Part shown: piece by piece, positions 1 through 7,971 of the stretch
How the letters are laid out: every line of letters begins with the position of its first letter
Numbering within the stretch: position 1 is the stretch's first letter
NCBI GenBank assembly: GCA_964408155.1
Contig: CAYOYJ010000026.1
Span: 1-20,562 of the forward strand
DNA: 20,562 bases
Direction of reading: 5' to 3'
Origin: JAAYKM01 sp964408155
GTDB taxonomy: Bacteria > Desulfobacterota > Syntrophia > Syntrophales > JAAYKM01
Position numbers and translations under genes: made by a program
Notes under the pieces: generated by a model
Seen by the model: the letters and a program-made list of their open reading frames with translations, nothing else
Told to the model about the DNA's origin: nothing
Database searches by the model: none

Positions 1-760
1 ATGAGAAAAGGCTCTTCAGCACGAAGAAGGCTGCATCACTGGGTTCGGTGATGCGAGACATGTCGTTTGCCGCGTAGACAATCCTGACCAGAGGAAAAGA
101 ATTTTTAATTCTGACGATAGGTTCGTGGTGGTAACGAGAGGCGTCGATGATCATCGAATCAAAATTCCAGCGGCTCAGAAGCCATGCCCCGATTTCCGTG
201 TGGGGGGCGCCAATCTGGTTTTCCCGTTCGATCAAGGACTCGGTCACGTTTTCCGAATCGGTTAAGATCGTTTTATATTCTTCGGGAAAATTCACGGCCA
301 GGATCAGGCGTCCGATATCATGAATCATACCGGCCAGGAAAGCCTGCTCCGGAAGATCAAAACCGGTTTTTTCAGCGATCATTCTGGATAAAACCGCTGA
401 TGTCAACGAATGTCGCCAGAAACGCTTCAGGTCGAGCCCTTCTGCAACGGTGTCCGATTTACCGAAAACCTGCCGAACGGCGGAGCTGATGGCCAAATTT
501 TTTATGGCGCTCCGTCCCAGTCTGATCAGTGCTTGGTCAATCTGGGATATTTTCACCGTGGATCGGAAATAAGAAGAGTTGGCCAGCTTGAGAATTCTGG
601 CGGAGATGGAGGCATCAGCGCAGATGATTTTTGCGATATCTTTGATGCTGCCGTTTTCATCCTGACAGGCATGAATCAGTTTTACAAGAATGTGAGGCAG
701 CGTGGGAAGATTTTTTGAGGTCTCTATACGGGATATGTAATACTGAAGGTTTACATTCAT
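1..760 (-). CDS. HDOD domain signalling protein, 3' end outside window
   Basis: A minus-strand frame stays open from an ATG at 760 to the window edge, giving 253 codons without a stop. It reads MNVNLQYYISRIETSKNLPT and continues as a helical HDOD (HD-related output) domain. Recognisable blocks are the opening LPTLPHIL segment, the DASISARILKLANSSYF block, an IDQALIRLGRSAIKNL block, and MIHDIGRLILAV, which carries the HD-like signature. A later segment reads HTEIGAWLLSRWNFD and is followed by a YHHEP motif. HDOD proteins are regulatory modules of bacterial signal transduction; no partner domain is visible before the sequence ends. The Shine-Dalgarno sequence is weak, but a candidate promoter lies about 75 bases upstream. 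The family call is confident; the specific role is unknown. Confidence 0.88.
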   Translation of the reverse strand, partial: MNVNLQYYISRIETSKNLPTLPHILVKLIHACQDENGSIKDIAKIICADASISARILKLANSSYFRSTVKISQIDQALIRLGRSAIKNLAISSAVRQVFGKSDTVAEGLDLKRFWRHSLTSAVLSRMIAEKTGFDLPEQAFLAGMIHDIGRLILAVNFPEEYKTILTDSENVTESLIERENQIGAPHTEIGAWLLSRWNFDSMIIDASRYHHEPIVRIKNSFPLVRIVYAANDMSRITEPSDAAFFVLKSLFS

Positions 761-842
761 GTGTGAAATATTTCCGTAAAAGTACCCCCCCCGCAAGGTG
801 CTATTTCATTTTAAAAAACATAAGTTCGTAATTATGGTAAGG

Positions 843-871
843 TTTCTACGCCAAAAAAAATGTCTTGTCAA
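843..871 (-). promoter_or_regulatory. sigma70-type promoter for the HDOD gene
   Basis: On the minus strand a perfect TTGACA (866-871) is followed after 17 bases by TAGAAA (843-848, four of six consensus positions). The spacer contains a run of eight T. The start point would be near 836, giving a leader of about 75 bases that contains a run of eight G (complement of 785-792). This is a pattern match only. Confidence 0.5.
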
Positions 872-970
872 CGAAAATGTCTATACGAATCGAATTACGC
901 CTTTGATTCGGGAGAGGATTAAGGGTGTCAAGCAAGATGAAGTGGTATCAAGTAAATGTGTAAAGAGAAC

Positions 971-1035
971 CGGAGAAAAGGCGACCCCGGCTCAATCCGC
1001 TATGAAATCTATCTGTCGGATGGAATCGGGGCCGC
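971..1035 (-). terminator. hairpin terminator after groEL
   Basis: Two 19-base arms (981-999 and 1017-1035) form a stem in the groEL-sense RNA with 15 Watson-Crick pairs, two G-U pairs and two mismatches, around a 17-base loop. The G-U pairs form only in minus-strand RNA, which fits termination of groEL. The U-tract that follows is weak (CTTTTCTCC, complement of 972-980), so efficiency is uncertain. The surrounding 761-1046 gap holds no convincing gene. Confidence 0.55.
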
Positions 1036-1046
1036 AATAAGGAGGG

Positions 1047-2693
1047 TTAGTAATCGTAATCGCCCATGTCAGGGGGCATACCGCCTCCCGGCATGGCGGG
1101 TGCCGCTGACTTCTTCTTGGGCTTTTCTGCGATCATTGCTTCGGTAGTGATGAGTATGGACGAAACGGAAGCGGCGCTCTGGAGCGCCAAACGCGCCACT
1201 TTGGTGGGGTCGATGATCCCGGTCTTCATCAGATCGCCGTAAACGCCCTTGTCGGCGTCAAAGCCGAAGTCCCCCCTGCCATTTTTCACTTTTTCGACGA
1301 CGATAGAGCCTTCGTAGCCGGCATTAAGAGCAATTTGACGCAGCGGTTCTTCCAAGGCCCGTTTGATAATGTTGAGTCCCTGTTTTTCATCCTCATCGGC
1401 CGGCTTGACTTTTTCCAGGGCGGGTAGACTCCGGAGCAGGGCCACCCCGCCGCCCGCAACGATGCCTTCTTCAACGGCGGCTCGTGTCGCATGCAGGGCG
1501 TCTTCAACGCGGGCTTTCCTTTCTTTCATTTCCAGTTCCGTGGCCGCGCCGACCTTGATTACCGCCACGCCTCCGACCAGTTTGGCCAAACGTTCCTGGA
1601 GTTTTTCCCGGTCGTAGTCGGAAGTCGTTTCTTCGATCAAGGCGCGAATCTGCTTCACCCGGCCTTCAATATCAGCTCGGGAACCGGCACCGTCCACGAT
1701 GGTCGTATTGTCTTTATCGATGGAAACCTGCTTGCAGCGGCCAAGATCGTCCAGACCTACGTTTTCCAGCTTCAGTCCGAGATCCTCTGATATGACCTTG
1801 CCGCCGGTCAGAACGGCGATATCTTCCAGCATGGCCTTACGACGGTCACCGAAGCCGGGTGCCTTGACGGCGGCGCACTTGAGGGTGCCGCGTATTTTAT
1901 TGACGACGAGCGTCGCCAGAGCCTCGCCCTCGATATCTTCAGCAACAATCAGCAGGGGGCGACCCATGCGGGAAATCTGCTCCAAGAGCGGTACCATGTC
2001 CTTCATCATGCTGATTTTCTTTTCATTGAGCAGGATGTAGGGATCTTCCAGATGGATTTGCATCTTTTCCGGGTCCGTCACAAAATAAGGGGAAACGTAA
2101 CCTCGGTCAAATTGCATGCCCTCAACGATGTCCAGAGTCGTTTCCATCCCCTTGGCTTCCTCGACGGTGATAACCCCTTCTTTGCCGACCTTTGCCATGG
2201 CTTCGGAGATGATATCACCGATGGTGGTGTCGTTATTGGCGGAGACCGTGCCGACTTGGGCGATTTCCTTCTTGTCCTTGACGGTCTTGGAGATCTTCTT
2301 CAGCTCTTCGGAAACCGCTCCGACGGCTTTATCGATGCCCCGCTTCAGCGACATGGGGTTCATCCCGGCGGCAACCAGTTTCGAGCCTTCACGGTAGATA
2401 GCCTGGGCGAGGATTGTGGCGGTGGTCGTGCCATCGCCGGCCGTATCGGAGGTCTTGGACGCCACTTCCTTCACCATCTGGGCGCCCATGTTTTCAAAGC
2501 GGTCCTCCAGTTCGATTTCCTTGGCGACGGTAACGCCATCCTTGGTGATAACGGGCCCGCCCCAGGACTTGTCCAGGACAACGTTCCGTCCGCGGGGACC
2601 GAGGGTAACCTTCACGGCGTTGGCCAATGTGTCAACGCCTTTCATGATCTTTTCCCGGGCGACCATATCGTATTTAATGTCTTTTGCGGCCAT
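1047..2693 (-). CDS. groL: chaperonin GroEL (60 kDa)
   Basis: This 548-residue protein has the full length of a bacterial GroEL, the ATP-driven protein-folding chaperonin that forms a double seven-membered ring in the cytoplasm and works with GroES. The N-terminus MAAKDIKYD, the VTLGPRGRNVVLDK and ITKDGVTVAKEIEL segments, the ATPase signature DTAGDGTTTATILAQ, and the late block RAAVEEGIVAGGGVALLR are all present. The tail is Gly/Met rich but ends GDYDY rather than in repeated GGM units. A strong AGGAGG precedes the ATG at 2693, and groES lies 16 bases upstream, so the two form one operon. The long frames on the opposite strand here are shadows of this gene. Confidence 0.98.
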   Translation of the reverse strand: MAAKDIKYDMVAREKIMKGVDTLANAVKVTLGPRGRNVVLDKSWGGPVITKDGVTVAKEIELEDRFENMGAQMVKEVASKTSDTAGDGTTTATILAQAIYREGSKLVAAGMNPMSLKRGIDKAVGAVSEELKKISKTVKDKKEIAQVGTVSANNDTTIGDIISEAMAKVGKEGVITVEEAKGMETTLDIVEGMQFDRGYVSPYFVTDPEKMQIHLEDPYILLNEKKISMMKDMVPLLEQISRMGRPLLIVAEDIEGEALATLVVNKIRGTLKCAAVKAPGFGDRRKAMLEDIAVLTGGKVISEDLGLKLENVGLDDLGRCKQVSIDKDNTTIVDGAGSRADIEGRVKQIRALIEETTSDYDREKLQERLAKLVGGVAVIKVGAATELEMKERKARVEDALHATRAAVEEGIVAGGGVALLRSLPALEKVKPADEDEKQGLNIIKRALEEPLRQIALNAGYEGSIVVEKVKNGRGDFGFDADKGVYGDLMKTGIIDPTKVARLALQSAASVSSILITTEAMIAEKPKKKSAAPAMPGGGMPPDMGDYDY

Positions 2694-2709
2694 GACTTTC
2701 CTCCTTTTT

Positions 2710-2997
2710 TTACTCGATAACGGCTAAAATATCGTCTTCACGCATCATCAGGTGTTCGACGCCGTTAATTTTGATTTCCGTTCCCGCATAACGGCTGAAT
2801 AAAATTCTATCGCCCTTTTTGACCTCGACGAGAATCCGTTTGCCGTCCTTGTCGAATTTTCCGGGGCCGACAGCCACCACCTTGCCCTCCAGGGGCTTTT
2901 CCTTGGCCGTGTCCGGAATGATGATTCCGCCGGCGGTTTTCTGTTCCTCTTCCTCCCGCAAAACCAGAATCCTGTCCTGTAGTGGTTTTACATTCAT
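2710..2997 (-). CDS. groES: co-chaperonin GroES (10 kDa)
   Basis: This 95-residue protein is a standard GroES, the heptameric lid of the GroEL cavity. It begins MNVKPLQDRILVLREEEEQK, carries the mobile-loop region TAGGIIIPDTAKEKP, then EGKVVAVGPGK, GDRILFSRYAGTEIKING, and ends EDDILAVIE, all in the family order. An AGGAGG lies eight bases before the ATG at 2997. It is the first gene of the groES-groEL operon and is transcribed away from the rrf2 operon. The upstream region shows a sigma70-type promoter but no CIRCE inverted repeat, so HrcA control is not supported by what is visible. Confidence 0.98.
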   Translation of the reverse strand: MNVKPLQDRILVLREEEEQKTAGGIIIPDTAKEKPLEGKVVAVGPGKFDKDGKRILVEVKKGDRILFSRYAGTEIKINGVEHLMMREDDILAVIE

Positions 2998-3082
2998 ACA
3001 GCGTACCTCCTAAATTAGTTTTATGATCATGGTTTGATGGTTCTGGAATAGACGAAATGAGGTCATTTCCGAGTCGGGCGAT

Positions 3083-3110
3083 AAGATATGCACCATCAAA
3101 AAAATGTCAA
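3083..3110 (-). promoter_or_regulatory. sigma70-type promoter for groES-groEL
   Basis: On the minus strand a perfect TTGACA (3105-3110) is followed after 16 bases by TATCTT (3083-3088, four of six). The leader to groES would be about 80 bases. No TTAGCACTC-N9-GAGTGCTAA (CIRCE) element is present between here and groES. The plus-strand rrf2 regulatory region begins about 22 bases away, so the two operons are divergent and back to back. Confidence 0.6.
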
Positions 3111-3131
3111 GATGCATTCCCGGTGAAAAAA

Positions 3132-3186
3132 ATACTTGACAGTGAATAGAAAAAAGTTAATTACTACTATAAAAATAGTAATAGTA
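3132..3186 (+). promoter_or_regulatory. rrf2 operon control region with dyad and IscR-like half-site
   Basis: TTGACA occurs at 3136-3141, inside an 11-base stretch (3132-3142) that matches the left half of the IscR type 1 site at ten positions; the right half is not recognisable. Further on, TACTAT-AAAA-ATAGTA (3165-3180) is a perfect dyad, followed by another ATAGTA (3181-3186). The dyad overlaps the best -10 candidates (TACTAT at 3165-3170 or TATAAA at 3168-3173). These lie 23 to 26 bases after TTGACA, longer than a standard spacer, so the exact promoter is unsettled. Autoregulation by the Rrf2 product is inferred. Confidence 0.45.
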
Positions 3187-3207
3187 GGCATTGTGGGGAA
3201 TGTAATT

Positions 3208-3648
3208 ATGAAACTTTCGACACGCGCCCGTTACGGCGTCCGCCTGATGCAGGCTCTGGCGATCCATTATGGAAAAGGACCGGTTTATCTCAAGGATATT
3301 GCCCGGGGGGAGGAGATTTCGGAGAAATATCTCAGTCTGATCATTATTCCTCTCCGGACCGCAGGCTTGGTTAATTCGACCCGCGGCGCTTACGGAGGAT
3401 ATAATCTGGCCCGGGATCCGTTCCAGATCAATCTAAAGGAGATTCTAAATGCTCTTGAAGGCGAATCCTGTCTGGTCGATTGCGTGCGGGATCCGTCCCT
3501 CTGTAACCGGGTATCGACTTGCGTCAGCCGTGAAATCTGGTCTCTTTTGGGCGGAAAAATATCTGAAGTCCTGGATTCCATCAACCTGCAGGATCTGGTG
3601 CGGATGCATATGGAAAAACATGGTAACGAAGCGGCATCGGGGATTTAG
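3208..3648 (+). CDS. Rrf2-family transcriptional regulator with four-cysteine cluster
   Basis: This 146-residue protein starts MKLSTRARYGVRLMQALA, the winged-helix N-terminus typical of Rrf2 proteins (IscR, NsrR, CymR, RsrR). The recognition region with STRGAYGGYNLARDP and ILNALEG follows. Cysteines stand at 88, 92, 99 and 105 (spacing C-x3-C-x6-C-x5-C), the loop where IscR/NsrR-type members bind an Fe-S cluster. The start is the ATG at 3208, eight bases after GGGGA; an upstream TTG frame would overlap the promoter and is unlikely. It heads the sulfur operon, with mnmA 21 bases downstream. Fe-S sensing is inferred. A CymR-like role in cysteine control is the alternative, although CymR itself lacks a cluster. 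Confidence 0.93.
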   Translation: MKLSTRARYGVRLMQALAIHYGKGPVYLKDIARGEEISEKYLSLIIIPLRTAGLVNSTRGAYGGYNLARDPFQINLKEILNALEGESCLVDCVRDPSLCNRVSTCVSREIWSLLGGKISEVLDSINLQDLVRMHMEKHGNEAASGI

Positions 3649-3669
3649 TCAGGCACCGCCGGGAAGAAA

Positions 3670-4740
3670 ATGATGAATAAAAAAGTGCTGGTTGCCATGA
3701 GCGGTGGGGTTGACTCGTCTGTTGCGGCTCTTCTGCTGCAGGAGGCGGGGTACGAGGTTGCGGGCGTGACCATGTGCCTGGGGGTGCGGGCTGCGGAAGG
3801 GGAACATCCCCGGTGCTGCAGCCCTGATGCGGTTCAGGATGCGAAAGGGGTCTGCGACAAACTGGGAATACGGCACCATGTTCTGGATTATGCGGACGAA
3901 CTGGAGAAATGGGTGATTGGACCTTTTGTTAATGCATATGCACATGGTCGGACGCCCAACCCCTGTGTCGTCTGCAACCGTTTCCTGAAATTCGGATCGC
4001 TCATGACGCATGCCGTCGCCCTCGGATTCGATGCCCTGGCAACCGGTCATTACGCGACCGTTGAAAAGCAAAAAGACGGGTATCATCTGATCCGACCCCG
4101 TGACAAAAGGAAAGATCAGACCTATTTTCTTTACCATATTGACGCGAAAATTCTGTCGCGGGTTCTTTTCCCCCTTGGTCCCTACACCAAGGAAGAGGTG
4201 AGGGCTCTGGCCGACAGGGCAGATCTCCCGGTGGCGGCCAAGGCGGAAAGTCAGGATGTGTGTTTTGTGACCCAGAGAACCTATCAGGAGTTTCTGCGGG
4301 AACGGCTGGGTGAGCAAAAAAACGGACGCATTGTCGATCAGGAAGGACACGGTTTGGGGAGCCATAAGGGGATCGCTTACTATACTGTGGGGCAGCGGGG
4401 CGGACTTGGCATCAGTCATCCGGTGCCCTTGTATGTACTCAGGATTGATGCGGAAGAGAATGAGATTGTTGTGGGGGAGAAAAAAGCGCTTGCGGCAAAA
4501 GAACTGATCGCCGGAGATTTGAACCTGTTCCGGTCGGATTGGCCGGAGATGGTTAAAGCGAAGATTCGCTACCGCAAAAAAGAAAGCCCCTGTCGGGTGA
4601 GTTTTGAGAATGGTCGTGCGTGGGTGGTCTTTATGGAGGATCAGGAAGCCATCACGCCGGGTCAGTCGGTGGTTTTTTACGAGGGAGACAATGTCCTGGG
4701 GGGCGGCGTTATTGAGGAGGTTGTTCATGGAACTGCTTGA
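3670..4740 (+). CDS. mnmA: tRNA-uridine 2-sulfurtransferase MnmA
   Basis: This 356-residue protein adds the 2-thio group to the wobble uridine of Lys, Glu and Gln tRNAs, using ATP and a persulfide relayed from a cysteine desulfurase. The PP-loop SGGVDSS is at residues 11-17. The nucleophile region TPNPCVVCN gives Cys102, aligned to the family MCN/VCN motif, and the persulfide cysteine is Cys198 in SQDVCF. The family motifs ATGHYA, KDQTYFLY and YTVGQRGGLGI are present. Length matches the family (about 360). Two ATG codons in a row (3670, 3673) leave the start ambiguous by one residue. Its end overlaps nadA by 14 bases. No cysteine desulfurase gene is in the window, so the sulfur donor must be encoded elsewhere. 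Confidence 0.97.
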   Translation: MMNKKVLVAMSGGVDSSVAALLLQEAGYEVAGVTMCLGVRAAEGEHPRCCSPDAVQDAKGVCDKLGIRHHVLDYADELEKWVIGPFVNAYAHGRTPNPCVVCNRFLKFGSLMTHAVALGFDALATGHYATVEKQKDGYHLIRPRDKRKDQTYFLYHIDAKILSRVLFPLGPYTKEEVRALADRADLPVAAKAESQDVCFVTQRTYQEFLRERLGEQKNGRIVDQEGHGLGSHKGIAYYTVGQRGGLGISHPVPLYVLRIDAEENEIVVGEKKALAAKELIAGDLNLFRSDWPEMVKAKIRYRKKESPCRVSFENGRAWVVFMEDQEAITPGQSVVFYEGDNVLGGGVIEEVVHGTA

Positions 4741-5635
4741 AAAGATTGCACAATTGAAGCGGGAACGCAATGCCGTCATCCTGGTCCACAATTACCAGTT
4801 GCCGGAAGTGCAGGACATCGGGGATTTCGTGGGGGATTCCCTGGGGCTGAGTATGGAAGCAGCCAAAACCAACGCCGATGTCATCGTTTTCTGCGGGGTG
4901 CATTTCATGGCCGAGACGGCAAAAATTCTGTCGCCTGAAAAAACGGTCCTCATTCCTGATCCCAAGGCGGGATGTCCCATGGCGGACATGATTACCGCCG
5001 ACGAACTGAAGGCGCTGAAAGCGAAACATCCCGGTGCGGCGGTGCTTTGTTATGTCAATACAACGGCGGAGGTTAAGGCCGAATGTGATCTCTGCTGCAC
5101 ATCGGCCAACGCTGTGCGGATGGTTCAGGAAGCTCTGGCCGACCGGGATGAAATCATTTTTGTTCCCGACAAGCATCTGGGCGATTTCGTGATTGAAAAG
5201 ACCGGGAGAAAAATGATCCTTTGGCAGGGTTTCTGCCCGACGCATGCGAAGATTCTGCCGGATGATATCATCGAACAGAAGCGGCTCCATCCTGGTGCGG
5301 CAGTCGTGTCCCATCCCGAATGCCCCCGTGCGGTGCGGGAGCTTTCCGATCAGGTCCTGTCCACGGAGGGGATGTGCCGCTTTGTGAAGCAAAGCGATGT
5401 ACAGGAAATCATTGTGGCAACGGAGATCGGCATCATCCATCGGATGCAGAAAGAAAACCCGGGCAATATCTTTTATCCTGTTTCCAAACACGCCGTTTGC
5501 CCGAACATGAAGCGGATCAATCTGGAAAAGGTGCTCTGGGCCCTGGAGGATATGGATCATGCTGTTGATGTGCCCCGTGACGTGGCGGTCCGGGCACGAG
5601 CCAGTATCGATCGCATGTTGATGTACAGCGGTTAG
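4727..5635 (+). CDS. nadA: quinolinate synthase A
   Basis: This 302-residue enzyme condenses iminoaspartate (from NadB) with dihydroxyacetone phosphate to make quinolinate, the precursor of NAD. The pseudo-threefold repeated family architecture is visible. The three expected [4Fe-4S] ligands are Cys83 (AGCPMAD), Cys170 (QGFCPTH) and Cys258 (HAVCPNM). HNYQLPEVQD near the start, YVNTTAEVKAECD and PDKHLGDF are family motifs, and the length fits the short NadA class. The ATG at 4727 follows a perfect GGAGG (4716-4720) located within the end of mnmA, so the genes overlap and are probably translationally coupled. No nadB or nadC is nearby; nadA sits here among sulfur genes, perhaps because it needs an Fe-S cluster. 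Confidence 0.97.
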   Translation: MELLEKIAQLKRERNAVILVHNYQLPEVQDIGDFVGDSLGLSMEAAKTNADVIVFCGVHFMAETAKILSPEKTVLIPDPKAGCPMADMITADELKALKAKHPGAAVLCYVNTTAEVKAECDLCCTSANAVRMVQEALADRDEIIFVPDKHLGDFVIEKTGRKMILWQGFCPTHAKILPDDIIEQKRLHPGAAVVSHPECPRAVRELSDQVLSTEGMCRFVKQSDVQEIIVATEIGIIHRMQKENPGNIFYPVSKHAVCPNMKRINLEKVLWALEDMDHAVDVPRDVAVRARASIDRMLMYSG

Positions 5636-5702
5636 TAACGGAACGTCAGCCCTGGAATCTTATCAGGGGTGCATCAACATGAGAACGAGAAAGGATAAGA
5701 AG

Positions 5703-7001
5703 ATGAGCGAAAAAGAAAAATTGTTAAAAATAGAAACCCTGGCCCTTCACGGCGGCCAGGAACCGGACCCGACTACAGGGGCACGAGCCGTGCCGATCTA
5801 TCAGACGACCTCCTATCAGTTCCGAAATACGGAACATGCGGCGAACCTGTTTGCCCTGAAGGAATTCGGCAATATCTACACCCGACTGATGAACCCGACA
5901 ACGGACGTCTTGGAGAAACGGATCGCCCTTCTGGACGGCGGGATCGGCGCTCTGGCGGTGGCAAGCGGCCAGTCGGCCGTTACACTCGCCCTGTTGAATA
6001 TTGCCCAGACCGGAGATGAAATTGTGTCGGCAGACAACCTCTATGGTGGAACGTACAATCTTTTACGCCACACGTTTGCCCGGTTCGGGATCGCGGTTCG
6101 TTTCGTGCCGTCGAACGACTTGGCGGCGATGGAGAAGGCGATCAACGGCAAGACAAAGGCCGTTTATGCGGAATCGGTTGGTAATCCGAAACTGGATGTG
6201 GCCGATCTGGAAGGGGTGGCTGCCATCGCTCACCGTCATGGGGTTCCGTTTATTCTCGACAATACGGTGACGCCCTATACCCTGCGGCCCATTGATCATG
6301 GCGTGGATATTGTTGTTTATTCGGCGACGAAATTCATCGGCGGCCATGGGACGTCGTTGGGCGGATTGATTGTCGATTCGGGCAAATTTGACTGGACCGG
6401 CGGCAAGTTCCCCCTCATCGCCGGACCCGATTTGAGCTATCACGGTGTGGACTTTGTGGATTATCTGGCCCCGCTGGGAAACCTGGCCTATATCATCAAG
6501 GCTCGGGTAACGCTGCTGCGGGATCTGGGGCCGGCGCTCTCGCCCTTTAACGCCTTCCTGCTCCTACAGGGGCTGGAAACCCTCCATCTGCGCATTCCCC
6601 GCCACGGGGAAAACGCACTGGCCGTAGCGGAGTTTCTGGAGAAGCACCCCCGGGTTAACTGGGTAAACTATCCCGGTCTGGCATCGAATCCGGAGAAGGC
6701 GAGGGCGGATAAATATCTCAGGCATGGCGCGGGGGCGATGATCGGATTTGGGATCAAGGGCGGACTCGAAGCGGGAAAGACGTTCATCGAGTCGCTGAAG
6801 CTTGTTTCTCATCTTGCCAACGTGGGAGACGCCAAAACCCTGGCGATTCACCCGGCAACGACGACCCATCAGCAGCTTTCGCCGGAAGAACAGCGGGCAA
6901 CCGGCGTGACGCCTGATTTTATTCGCCTTTCCATTGGGATCGAGCATATCGATGATATTCTGGAAGACATTGCACAGGCCCTGGAGCAGGCCGGGAGGTA
7001 A
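5703..7001 (+). CDS. metY: O-acetylhomoserine sulfhydrylase (PLP)
   Basis: This 432-residue cytosolic enzyme of the Cys/Met-metabolism PLP family replaces the acetyl group of O-acetylhomoserine with sulfide (or a carrier-bound sulfur) to give homocysteine. Visible motifs are ETLALHGGQEPDPTTGARAVPI in the N-terminal arm (written here in part), YTRLMNPTTD, SGQSAVTLAL, AESVGNPKLDV, and SATKFIGGHG with the PLP lysine at 210. The late HPATTTHQQL and RLSIGIEHIDDI blocks mark the MetY subgroup. I prefer the ATG at 5703, eight bases after AAGGA; an ATG eight codons earlier (5679) is possible. The 67-base gap from nadA holds a small hairpin (5650-5668). It is followed three bases later by cysK. Confidence 0.95.
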   Translation: MSEKEKLLKIETLALHGGQEPDPTTGARAVPIYQTTSYQFRNTEHAANLFALKEFGNIYTRLMNPTTDVLEKRIALLDGGIGALAVASGQSAVTLALLNIAQTGDEIVSADNLYGGTYNLLRHTFARFGIAVRFVPSNDLAAMEKAINGKTKAVYAESVGNPKLDVADLEGVAAIAHRHGVPFILDNTVTPYTLRPIDHGVDIVVYSATKFIGGHGTSLGGLIVDSGKFDWTGGKFPLIAGPDLSYHGVDFVDYLAPLGNLAYIIKARVTLLRDLGPALSPFNAFLLLQGLETLHLRIPRHGENALAVAEFLEKHPRVNWVNYPGLASNPEKARADKYLRHGAGAMIGFGIKGGLEAGKTFIESLKLVSHLANVGDAKTLAIHPATTTHQQLSPEEQRATGVTPDFIRLSIGIEHIDDILEDIAQALEQAGR

Positions 7002-7004
7002 ACT

Positions 7005-7928
7005 ATGGGAAAGATCTTCGACGATATTACGAAAACGGTAGGCGGGACGCCCCTGGTGCGGATCAACCGCCTCAACCGTGAAGCGCAAAATACGATTCTG
7101 GCCAAACTGGAGTCCTTCAATCCTCTTTCCAGCGTGAAGGACCGGATCGGCGTTGCCATGATCGAGGCGGCGGAACAGGATGGCCTGATCGGACCCGACA
7201 CGGTCGTGATCGAACCGACGAGCGGAAACACGGGGATTGCCCTGGCTTTCGTCTGTGCCGCGAAGGGATACAAGCTGATTCTGACCATGCCGGAGACCAT
7301 GAGCATGGAGCGACGCCAGCTTTTGGCGATTCTCGGGGCGGAAGTTGTCCTGACGGAAGGGCCCAAGGGGATGAAGGGGGCAGTGGAGAAAGCGGAGGAC
7401 TTGGCGAAAGCGACGCCGAACAGTTTTATTCCCCAGCAGTTCAACAACGCCGCCAACCCTGAGATTCACCGCAGGACGACGGCGGAGGAGATCTGGGCGG
7501 ACACGGACGGCCGTCTTGATTATTTTGTGGCCGGGATCGGGACAGGGGGGACGATTACGGGTGTGGGGGAGGTGCTCAAAAAACGGAACCCGGCGCTCCG
7601 GATCGTTGCCGTGGAGCCCGCGGATTCGCCGGTTCTTTCCGGCGGGAAACCCGGGCCGCACAAAATACAGGGCATCGGGGCCGGTTTCGTTCCGAACGTG
7701 TTGAATCGGGAGGTGATCGACGAGATCGTGACGGTCCGGCATGAAGACGCCGCTGAGACGGCGAAGCGTCTGGCGAAGGAAGAAGGAATTCTGGCGGGGA
7801 TATCCTCGGGGGCGACTCTGTGGGCGGCTCTGCATGTGGCAAATCGACCTGAGACGGCTGGAATGGTCATCGTGACAATTCTGCCAGACACGGGGGAACG
7901 GTATCTATCCACGTGGCTTTTCCAATAA
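7005..7928 (+). CDS. cysK: cysteine synthase A (O-acetylserine sulfhydrylase)
   Basis: This 307-residue fold-type II PLP enzyme makes cysteine from O-acetylserine and sulfide. It begins with the family signature for CysK (DDITKTVGGTPLVRINRL). The PLP lysine is Lys45 in SSVKDR, the substrate loop PTSGNTG is at 71-77, and the phosphate-binding GTGGTITGVG and the late GISSGAT motif are present. GGGAGG lies before the ATG, and the gap from metY is three bases, so it belongs to the operon. In Bacillus subtilis CysK also acts as partner of the Rrf2-type regulator CymR, which makes its presence in an rrf2-headed operon of interest. No cysE is seen in the window. Confidence 0.96.
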   Translation: MGKIFDDITKTVGGTPLVRINRLNREAQNTILAKLESFNPLSSVKDRIGVAMIEAAEQDGLIGPDTVVIEPTSGNTGIALAFVCAAKGYKLILTMPETMSMERRQLLAILGAEVVLTEGPKGMKGAVEKAEDLAKATPNSFIPQQFNNAANPEIHRRTTAEEIWADTDGRLDYFVAGIGTGGTITGVGEVLKKRNPALRIVAVEPADSPVLSGGKPGPHKIQGIGAGFVPNVLNREVIDEIVTVRHEDAAETAKRLAKEEGILAGISSGATLWAALHVANRPETAGMVIVTILPDTGERYLSTWLFQ

Positions 7929-7971
7929 AAGTAAATGGATACCATGTCGGACAACTGGTGTGGAGGGGCAT

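Noticed and set aside
2052..2720. 222-residue frame antisense to groEL
   Set aside because: It is a shadow frame of a highly conserved gene; no ribosome site or family features.
3136..3207. N-terminal extension of the Rrf2 protein from a TTG
   Set aside because: It overlaps the promoter and dyad; the family N-terminus begins at the ATG at 3208 with a ribosome site.
5636..5702. SAM-type riboswitch before metY
   Set aside because: Only 67 bases with a 5-base hairpin (5650-5668); no SAM-I, SAM-II or T-box motif is visible.
6564..7835. 423-residue frame antisense to metY and cysK
   Set aside because: Arg/Pro-rich low-complexity translation typical of antisense frames in G+C-rich genes; the sense frames are clear enzymes.
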